Assembly (NCBI GenBank): GCA_017435305.1
Contig: JAFSFH010000008.1
Location: forward strand, 1 to 64,000
Direction: 5' to 3'
DNA length: 64,000 bases
Source: Clostridia bacterium
GTDB taxonomy: Bacteria > Bacillota_A > Clostridia > Oscillospirales > Acutalibacteraceae
Shown here: positions 58,272-64,000 of the stretch, piece after piece
How positions within the stretch are numbered: the stretch's first letter is position 1
Layout of the letters: every line of letters begins with the position of its first letter
Position numbers and translations under genes: made by a program
Notes under the pieces: model-generated
Databases searched by the model: none
Told to the model about the DNA's origin: nothing
Seen by the model: only the letters and a program-made list of their open reading frames with translations

Positions 58272-60719
58272 CTACGGGGTTTCCGCCACCGGATCCTCTC
58301 CGTTGTCCGGCTGCTCCGGCACCTGCACGTCGGTGGGTGCGGAGGTGGAAGTCGTGGTGGACTCGGTGGCAGAGGTGGTGGAGTCGGTGGAGGTGGTACC
58401 GGTGGTACCGCTGGTGGTCGTGGTGGTGGACTCGGTGGAGGAGGTGTCCTTGGCGTCCTCGTCCTTGTTGGCCGGCTTTCCGCCGTGCAGCTCGCACAGG
58501 TCGGGCTTAAAGTCGGTCTTATACACGCCCTTCTCGGTCTTTTTGCACTTATCCGTGGCCAGCTGACCCGTTTCGGTACAATACTTCAGCGTTTCGATGC
58601 CTTCCTCCGGCTTTTCGAATTTCTTAATCTGCTTATTCTCGTGCAGCACCTTCATAGCCTTGTTCCACAGGCTCTTGGCGTAGCCCGTCTGGAATTTGGA
58701 CAGCTCGTCGTTGTTGTCGTAGCCGAACCAGGAGGAGGCACAGTAGTAGGCGGTGCCGCCGGCGAAGTACACGTCCTTCTCGCTTTCGGAGGTACCGGTC
58801 TTGCCGTATACCTGCCAGCCCTTCCAGTTTTCACCCACGCCGTTCCAGGCGGTACCCTTTTCCACCACGCGGCGCAGCAGGTTGACCATCACGTAGGCGG
58901 ACTGGGGATCCATCGCCAGCGAGGACTTCTGACCGCCGGTTAGAATCGGGGTCTCGTCCTCGCCCTGACCGCGGGTCACCTGATAATAGGTGTAGGGCTC
59001 GCAGTAGTAGCCGCCGTTGCCGAAGATGGCGTAGGCGGCGGCCATCTCACGGGCGGTGACGCCGTCGGTGAGAGCGCCCAGCGCCAGGGGGGACAGGGCG
59101 TTGTCGGTGAAGATCTGTCCGCCGTCCTCTTTGGATTCCACCAGGGTGGTCAGGTGGAAGGTGTTGGTGGCGTAGTTATAGCTGCGCTCGGTGCCCAGCT
59201 GCTGCACCAGACGGGCGGCAACGGTGTTGAGCGATTTCTGCAGAGCCACGCCCAGCAGCACGTTGCCGCGGTCGGGGGTGGTCTTCATTTCATAGTTGTG
59301 GGGCCACTTATCGCCGTTGGGCAGGGTGATGGGGGCGTCCCTCATCATCGAGGAATAGTGCACCATATTCTCCGCGATGGCGGGGCCGTAGGAGGTGATG
59401 GGCTTCATAGAGGAGCCGGGGGAGCGCACCGACTGGGTGGAGCGGTTGAGCACGCGGTTGTCCTCTTTTTTGCCGCGACCGCCGATGGTGACCATCACGC
59501 GACCGTCATAGTCTACGGCGAAGAAGCAGGCCTGGGGATCCTGTTTGTCCCCGTCGCGGTGCTCGGGAAAGTTATCCTCGTCGGCGAAGATGGCCTCCAC
59601 TTTGGCCTGCAGCTCGGGGTCTTCGGCGGAATAGATGTTCAGACCACCGTAGTAGACCATATTGTTGGCGTAGGTGTAGGTGTAGCCGTAGTCCTCCATC
59701 AGGTCGGCGATGACGTCCTCCACCACCAGATCCACGTAGTAGTCCTGGGTCTGCTGGCGGACGTTACTGCTCTTAAACACCAGCTCCTGGTTGACCGCGT
59801 TGACGTACTCGTCCTTGGTGATGAATTCGCACTCGTACATCTTGCCCAGCACCAGCAGCTGACGCTGGCGGACGTTCTCGGGGTGGGCGTAGGGGTCGTA
59901 GATGCTGGGGTTGTTGGTGATGCTGGCCAGCACCGCGCACTCCGCCAGACTCAGATCCTGCAGCTCCTTACCGAAATAGGCGCGGGCACCGATGCCCACA
60001 CCCACCAGGTCGCCGGTCAGGGGCACGTTGTTGAGGTATCCTTCCAGGATCTCCTCTTTGGTGTATTCGGTGGCCTCCATGGCGCTGGCGGCCATAATTT
60101 CGTTGACCTTACGCTTGATGCTGTGGTCCTTGTTCTGTGTGGTTACTTTGATAAGCTGCTGGGTGATGGTGGAGCCGCCGTATTCCTGAGAACCCAGGTT
60201 GAATACGCGGTTGGCCACCAGGTTGATCATGGCGCCCACGGTACGCTTCAGGTCCACGCCCTCGTGGTCCCAGAAGCGCTCGTCCTCGATGGCCACCACG
60301 GCGTTTTGCATATGGAGCGGGATCTTGTCGATGTCGGTCCACACCGAGGTGCCGCCCAGCAGGTTGTGATAGGGCACGAACTTGCCGCTGTCGTCCTTGA
60401 CGTAGATGACCGAGCGGTTGTCCATGGACATCTCACCCAGAATGGGGATGTAGGCGTCGGCGTCGAAGGTGTTGTAGATGTACACCACCAGCATACAGCC
60501 TACGATGCTGACCGTGATGACACCCACCAGGAATACCGCCAGCACGGCGTTGCCGATCCGCTTGGCGCGGCGGCGGCGCTTCTGCTTCTGCTGGGGGGTG
60601 GGGCGCACCAGCGAGATGACCCACGCCTTCAGACGGGCAGGCAGCTCCGCCACCCACTGCTTGGCGGCGGCGGGCAGACGGCGGAAAAACCGTTTGATTT
60701 TCAGTATCAGAGAGTTCAT
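58272..60719 (-). CDS. Class A penicillin-binding protein (PBP1a type)
   Basis: 815 residues from the ATG at 60719 (GAAAGGAGCGGACCT). Basic N-terminus and membrane helix (about 56-81). Glycosyltransferase domain with AIEDERFWDHEGVD (Glu near 143), GGSTITQQLIKV and RKVNEIMAA. Transpeptidase domain with SPGSSMKP (active Ser near 436), SLN and KTGTSESEKD (near 639). A low-complexity Ser/Thr tail of about 70 residues (from about 745) ends in EQPDNGEDPVAETP. It polymerises and cross-links peptidoglycan. The tail resembles in style that of the PASTA pseudokinase at 33735. Confidence 0.96.
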   Translation of the reverse strand: MNSLILKIKRFFRRLPAAAKQWVAELPARLKAWVISLVRPTPQQKQKRRRRAKRIGNAVLAVFLVGVITVSIVGCMLVVYIYNTFDADAYIPILGEMSMDNRSVIYVKDDSGKFVPYHNLLGGTSVWTDIDKIPLHMQNAVVAIEDERFWDHEGVDLKRTVGAMINLVANRVFNLGSQEYGGSTITQQLIKVTTQNKDHSIKRKVNEIMAASAMEATEYTKEEILEGYLNNVPLTGDLVGVGIGARAYFGKELQDLSLAECAVLASITNNPSIYDPYAHPENVRQRQLLVLGKMYECEFITKDEYVNAVNQELVFKSSNVRQQTQDYYVDLVVEDVIADLMEDYGYTYTYANNMVYYGGLNIYSAEDPELQAKVEAIFADEDNFPEHRDGDKQDPQACFFAVDYDGRVMVTIGGRGKKEDNRVLNRSTQSVRSPGSSMKPITSYGPAIAENMVHYSSMMRDAPITLPNGDKWPHNYEMKTTPDRGNVLLGVALQKSLNTVAARLVQQLGTERSYNYATNTFHLTTLVESKEDGGQIFTDNALSPLALGALTDGVTAREMAAAYAIFGNGGYYCEPYTYYQVTRGQGEDETPILTGGQKSSLAMDPQSAYVMVNLLRRVVEKGTAWNGVGENWKGWQVYGKTGTSESEKDVYFAGGTAYYCASSWFGYDNNDELSKFQTGYAKSLWNKAMKVLHENKQIKKFEKPEEGIETLKYCTETGQLATDKCKKTEKGVYKTDFKPDLCELHGGKPANKDEDAKDTSSTESTTTTTSGTTGTTSTDSTTSATESTTTSTSAPTDVQVPEQPDNGEDPVAETP

Positions 60720-60793
60720 AGGTCCGCTCCTTTCGGTCGGCGAATAAGGATGAAAAAGGGATACTACCCTAATTAGCATAAATATACACCATA

Positions 60794-60822
60794 ATAGTAT
60801 TGCAAAACGACGCAAATGTCAA
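60794..60822 (-). promoter_or_regulatory. Promoter of the class A PBP
   Basis: Minus strand -35 TTGACA (60817-60822), 17-bp spacer, -10 TACTAT (60794-60799), leader of about 70 nt. Confidence 0.7.
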
Positions 60823-60890
60823 ACCCAAAATAGCATTTCCACTAATTTTCTGCATTTTCACGGAATTTTACTCGTATGGGGGAACAAGTT

Positions 60891-60927
60891 TTGATATTCC
60901 GCCGATGTTCGGGCATACTTAAGGTGA
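60891..60927 (+). promoter_or_regulatory. Promoter of the BofC-like gene with TAAGGTGA motif
   Basis: -35 TTGATA (60891-60896), 17-bp spacer, -10 CATACT (60914-60919), then TAAGGTGA (60920-60927), one base closer than at the other three promoters with this motif. Confidence 0.6.
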
Positions 60928-60945
60928 CTCGAGGGGGGGATGGAA

Positions 60946-61251
60946 ATGTCTGCCGTGTGGAAAACGCTTCTGTGGGCGCTGGCGGTGTCGCTGATGCTGG
61001 CGTCGGTGATCCTGTTCGTTCTGTTTCGCTACGTGATGCCGTCCGATGCGGTGCAGCGCCCCTCCCGCTACACCATCGGTGCGTGGGAGGGACAGGTGGC
61101 GGTGTTTGAGGGGGACAGCCCCTATCCGCGGCAGGTGTTCGACGTGTACGTGGACACCCTGCCGCCCCAGCAGCGGCAGGAGGTGCTGGAGGGAGTGCCT
61201 GCGGAGGATGACAGCAGTCTGTCCATTCTGCTGGAGGATTATACGGGATAA
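60946..61251 (+). CDS. Small single-pass protein with BofC C-terminal-like domain
   Basis: 101 residues from the ATG at 60946, where GAGGGGGG lies at proper distance; the ATG 6 bp earlier is too near. One membrane helix (about 6-28). The outer part is YTIGAWEGQVAVFEGDSPY, QVFDVYVDTLPPQQRQEV and LSILLEDYTG, a pattern seen in many short clostridial proteins related to the C-terminal domain of BofC, a forespore regulator of the SpoIVB protease. The function of the short forms is not known. Terminator follows. Confidence 0.75.
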   Translation: MSAVWKTLLWALAVSLMLASVILFVLFRYVMPSDAVQRPSRYTIGAWEGQVAVFEGDSPYPRQVFDVYVDTLPPQQRQEVLEGVPAEDDSSLSILLEDYTG

Positions 61252-61287
61252 AAAAAGGAGCCATCCCATGGGGGATGGCTCCTTTTG
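61250..61287. terminator. Bidirectional terminator between BofC-like and foldase-like genes
   Basis: AAGGAGCCATCCC and GGGATGGCTCCTT, 13-bp stem with 4-nt loop; A-run left, TTTT right. Confidence 0.9.
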
Positions 61288-61296
61288 CGTCGGGAA

Positions 61297-62391
61297 TTAT
61301 TCCTCTGCGAACTCCTTGGGGTCGCACTTGCTGATGACCTTGTCGTTGAACTGGACGGTGATCTTATCCATCACCTTGTCCACTTCCTTGTCGAAGTCCT
61401 CTTGCTTGATGGCGTACAGGATGGACTCGTAGGAGTCGGTGTACAGGTCCTTGGGCTCGTTAATGTCCAGACGGACGATCAGAGAGGCGGTGGTGGGATT
61501 CTTTTCGTCATCGCCGCCGTACTCCACGATCTTGGCCTTACCCACCTCAACGCTGCGGATGGCCTTAACGGTGTCGGAATCCAGCTCGGTGGCGTCCATA
61601 TCGTTGCGGTTTTCCTCATCCTTGGAGGCGGTCACCTTTTCGCCCTCGGCGGCGTTGTCCTTGTTATAGGCATCCATGGCCTTCTCGAAGCCCTTCTCAT
61701 TGTAGATCTTCAGATAGCCGTTCAGCAGATCCAGCTGCTTCTGCTTGTCCTCCTTGCTCAGCGCCTTACCCTGATCGTCGGTCAGGTTGACGGTGATCAT
61801 CTTATAGGACAGGTAGTTTTTGTTGAAATACTTGCGGATCTCGGTGTCCTTGACCTCGTTGATGCCGCCCTTGCCGTACAGACCCATAAACACGGAGTAC
61901 TCGGTCAGCATCATATTCTTATACGCCTTGGTGAAGCTGTCGTTGCTGATGCCGTAGTCGATGAAGGCGTCGGGCTCCATGGTGGCCAGCTCCTCGTTGA
62001 CGCTCTCCTCGTCCTCTTCCAGCCAATTCAGACCGTTGTCCTTCATCATCTTATCCAGGGCGATGATGCGGGAGATGGAGTCCTTGGTGGTGGCGGTGAT
62101 GTAGTCGGCCAGAGGCAGCTCCTCATCATCCTCGCCGTAGGGGACGACCTGCTCCCAGGGATCCATACCGTACTGGGCGTAGTAGTAGTAATTCTGGTAG
62201 ACGTTGTTGAAGTTCATGTACAGATAGGCCAGATACTCACCGGTGGTGATCTCCTGACCGCCGCCGTAGGTGGCGGCTACGTTGCCGACGCCGGGCAGAG
62301 TGGGCTTCGGCAGGGTGCAGCCGGTCAGCATGACCGACAGCAGCATCACGGCGGCCAGCAGACCGCACAGCAGTTTAGTAGTGTGTTTCAT
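61297..62391 (-). CDS. Foldase-like lipoprotein without recognisable PPIase domain
   Basis: 364 residues from the ATG at 62391 (AGGAGGAAATGACA). Signal peptide with lipobox MLTGC. The helical organisation resembles the SurA/trigger-factor-type N-domain of PrsA-like proteins: VAATYGGGQEITTGEYLAYL, RIIALDKMMKDNGL, and a YSVFMGLYGKGGINEVKDTE turn before a second helical part. The region where a parvulin domain would sit (about 195-300) lacks the usual motifs and is rich in Lys/Glu/Asp. A chaperone at the outer membrane face is inferred. Confidence 0.82.
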   Translation of the reverse strand: MKHTTKLLCGLLAAVMLLSVMLTGCTLPKPTLPGVGNVAATYGGGQEITTGEYLAYLYMNFNNVYQNYYYYAQYGMDPWEQVVPYGEDDEELPLADYITATTKDSISRIIALDKMMKDNGLNWLEEDEESVNEELATMEPDAFIDYGISNDSFTKAYKNMMLTEYSVFMGLYGKGGINEVKDTEIRKYFNKNYLSYKMITVNLTDDQGKALSKEDKQKQLDLLNGYLKIYNEKGFEKAMDAYNKDNAAEGEKVTASKDEENRNDMDATELDSDTVKAIRSVEVGKAKIVEYGGDDEKNPTTASLIVRLDINEPKDLYTDSYESILYAIKQEDFDKEVDKVMDKITVQFNDKVISKCDPKEFAEE

Positions 62392-62427
62392 TGTCATTTC
62401 CTCCTTAATGGAAACTTAATCCCTACT

Positions 62428-62456
62428 ATTATACTCGCAAATTCGCGGTTTGTCCA
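62428..62456 (-). promoter_or_regulatory. Promoter of the foldase-like lipoprotein
   Basis: Minus strand -35 TGGACA (62451-62456), 17-bp spacer, -10 TATAAT (62428-62433). Confidence 0.75.
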
Positions 62457-62591
62457 GTATTATTTTAAAAGGTTTTTCCGCGGCGAAACGAGTGGTCGGA
62501 TTTTGGGAAAAGTCGGCGGAAAAATCGCAAAAAACGCAGGGATTTTTCTCGTCAATATCCGTGTATTTTTCACAAAATATAGTGTGTCGTA

Positions 62592-62620
62592 TTGACACGG
62601 TGTACTATAAGAGGTATGAT
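62592..62620 (+). promoter_or_regulatory. Promoter of the CofE-like gene
   Basis: -35 TTGACA (62592-62597), 17-bp spacer, -10 TATGAT (62615-62620). Confidence 0.75.
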
Positions 62621-62670
62621 TACCCTGTGTTCGTTTTACCACCGTTTTTCCAGACGAAAGGACGATGTTT

Positions 62671-63870
62671 ATGGCTGAATCCAACCGCTTGGTGGGCACC
62701 GTATCCCGCGGTATCCGCTGTCCCATCATCCGTCAGGGCGATGACCTGGCCGCCATTGTGGCGGACAGCGTTCTGGCTGCCGCTCACAGCGAGGGCTTCT
62801 CGCTGCGGGACCGTGACGTTATCGCGGTCACCGAGTCCGTGGTGGCCCGCGCCCAGGGCAACTACGCCCCCATCTCCGCCATCGCCGCCGACGTGCGGCA
62901 GAAATTGGGCGGCGGCACCATCGGCGTGATATTCCCCATCCTGTCCCGCAACCGCTTCGCGGTGTGCCTGCGGGGCATTGCTATGGGCGCCGAAAAGGTG
63001 GTGCTGATGCTCAGCTACCCCTCCGACGAGGTGGGAAACCATCTGGTGACGCTGGATCAGCTGGATGCGGCAGGGGTCAACCCCTATTCCGACGTGCTGA
63101 GTCTGGAGAAATATCGGGAATTGTTTGGTGAAAACAAGCACGAGTTCACCGGCGTGGACTACGTGCAGTATTACGGTGACATCATCCGTGAAGCGGGCGC
63201 TCAGGTGGAGATCGTCTTCGCCAATCAGCCCCGCGCCATTCTGGAGTATACCGACCGCATCGTCACCTGCGACATCCACACCCGCGCCCGCACCAAGCGG
63301 ATTCTGCGGGATGCGGGCGCGGCGGTGGTGTGCGGTCTGGACGACATTCTCACCGCCCCCGTGGACGGCAGCGGCTATAACGAGCGCTACGGTCTATTGG
63401 GGTCGAATAAGTCCACCGAGGACACCATTAAATTGTTCCCCCACGCCTGTCAGGATCTGGTACTGGACATTCAGTCCCGCATCCTGGCCGCCACCGGTAA
63501 GCACGTGGAGGTGATGGTGTACGGCGACGGCGCCTTTAAGGACCCCCGGGGCAAGATCTGGGAGCTGGCGGATCCGGTGGTGTCGCCGGCCTTTACCGAC
63601 GGTTTGGTGGGCACCCCCAATGAGCTGAAACTGAAGTATCTGGCGGACAACGATTTTAAGGATCTGTCCGGCGAAGAACTGAAAAAGGCCATCTCCGACA
63701 GCATCCGTAAGAAGGATGAGAATCTGGTGGGCAGTATGGCGTCCCAGGGCACCACCCCCCGTCAGCTGACCGACCTGATCGGGTCGCTGGCCGATCTGAC
63801 CAGCGGCTCCGGCGATAAGGGCACCCCCGTGGTGCTGGTGCAGGGCTATTTCGACAATTACACCAATTAA
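62671..63870 (+). CDS. Coenzyme F420-0:L-glutamate ligase (CofE)-like protein
   Basis: 399 residues from the ATG at 62671 (AAAGGACGATGTTT). The F420_ligase core includes RGIRCPIIRQGDDLAAI, DVIAVTESVVARAQGN and SRNRFAVCLRGIAMGA. Later segments are VVCGLDDILTAPVDGSGYNE, YGLLGSNKSTED and VMVYGDGAFKDPRGKIWELA. Archaeal and actinobacterial CofE is about 250 residues; this version has roughly 150 more. F420 synthesis is not expected in this lineage and no cof/fbi genes are nearby, so it probably ligates glutamate or another amino acid to a different acceptor. Followed by another gene after 14 bp. Confidence 0.85.
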   Translation: MAESNRLVGTVSRGIRCPIIRQGDDLAAIVADSVLAAAHSEGFSLRDRDVIAVTESVVARAQGNYAPISAIAADVRQKLGGGTIGVIFPILSRNRFAVCLRGIAMGAEKVVLMLSYPSDEVGNHLVTLDQLDAAGVNPYSDVLSLEKYRELFGENKHEFTGVDYVQYYGDIIREAGAQVEIVFANQPRAILEYTDRIVTCDIHTRARTKRILRDAGAAVVCGLDDILTAPVDGSGYNERYGLLGSNKSTEDTIKLFPHACQDLVLDIQSRILAATGKHVEVMVYGDGAFKDPRGKIWELADPVVSPAFTDGLVGTPNELKLKYLADNDFKDLSGEELKKAISDSIRKKDENLVGSMASQGTTPRQLTDLIGSLADLTSGSGDKGTPVVLVQGYFDNYTN

Positions 63871-63884
63871 GGGGGATACCGCCA

Positions 63885-64000
63885 ATGATGGATTATAATG
63901 CCAACGTCCGTCCCGAGGGGATGGAGCGTATCGTCAATGCCGACCTGGCCAACGCCTTTATCGAGGCGCAGGTGGAGGCCATCCGCGCGCAGGTAGGGGA
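63885..64000 (+). CDS. Start of an unidentified gene, cut by the window end
   Basis: The first 38 codons are visible. Two consecutive ATGs follow GGGGGATACCGCCA, and the protein opens MMDYNANVRPEGMERIVNAD with a helix LANAFIEAQVEAIRAQVG. No motif is complete enough for assignment. It is probably cotranscribed with the CofE-like gene. Confidence 0.7.
   Translation, partial: MMDYNANVRPEGMERIVNADLANAFIEAQVEAIRAQVG

Noticed and set aside
1..64000. tRNA or rRNA genes
   Set aside because: No GTTCRANYC-type TPsiC arm with a matching CCA end or conserved rRNA block was noticed in the intergenic regions read; a tRNAscan run would settle it.

Overview
The window is a gene-dense, GC-rich (roughly 58-60 % by eye) chromosomal segment of a Gram-positive anaerobe, most likely an Oscillospirales/Ruminococcaceae-type gut clostridium. 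Pointers are lipobox lipoproteins with no outer-membrane genes, strong AGGAGG ribosome sites, HrcA/CIRCE control of dnaK, RNase Y, a DnaD/DnaI-type helicase-loading pair, a complete Rnf complex, and secreted multi-domain surface proteins of the type common in gut Firmicutes. No rRNA, tRNA, phage, transposase or CRISPR array was seen; 58 genes are called, the first and last cut by the window edges.

Layout. 1-10.7 kb (minus): a probable eight-gene operon with an RDD membrane protein, a complete CUT1-type ABC importer (ATPase, two permeases, binding lipoprotein), a secreted thermonuclease lipoprotein and two surface proteins built from OB-fold-like modules. 10.9-14.4 kb (minus): a 5'-nucleotidase/guanylate-kinase-like fusion, a GDSL esterase and a DUF1846 protein. 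14.6-19.6 kb (plus): holB-ricT-ferredoxin-trmN6-rsmI-(unknown)-mnmM, a Firmicutes housekeeping neighbourhood with a small ferredoxin added. 19.9-25.8 kb: a small membrane protein, a secreted carbohydrate-binding-like protein coupled to a 38-residue peptide, a nucleoside kinase, a D-2-hydroxyacid dehydrogenase and an acetyltransferase. 25.9-31.6 kb: RNase Y, a NitT/TauT-type ABC importer and convergent thiT under a TPP riboswitch. 31.7-35.5 kb: dnaD, a DnaC-like loader and a PASTA protein with a degenerate kinase domain. 35.6-40.7 kb: hrcA-grpE-dnaK-dnaJ behind a CIRCE operator. 40.7-44.9 kb: an accessory-looking stretch with dispersed repeats, an AT-rich lipoprotein, a TetR regulator with a palindromic operator, and a Cys-rich secreted protein. 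44.9-55.6 kb (minus): serS, DUF1622, apbE, a repeat lipoprotein and rnfCDGEAB with NusG-II and Gx-transporter genes. 55.7-64 kb: aspartate kinase, homoserine dehydrogenase, a class A PBP, a BofC-like protein, a foldase-like lipoprotein and a CofE-like ligase.

How it fits together. ApbE would load FMN onto RnfG and RnfD, and Rnf couples ferredoxin oxidation to ion pumping, consistent with an anaerobic ferredoxin economy. The left-hand operon suggests extracellular nucleic-acid degradation tied to ABC import, but the imported substrate is inferred only. The least explained signals are the pseudokinase, the Cys-rich TetR-linked surface protein, a C-terminal domain shared by two secreted proteins, a pair of 161-162 bp elements with terminal inverted repeats (one inside the riboswitch leader), and a TAAGGTGA motif placed directly after the -10 box of four promoters.
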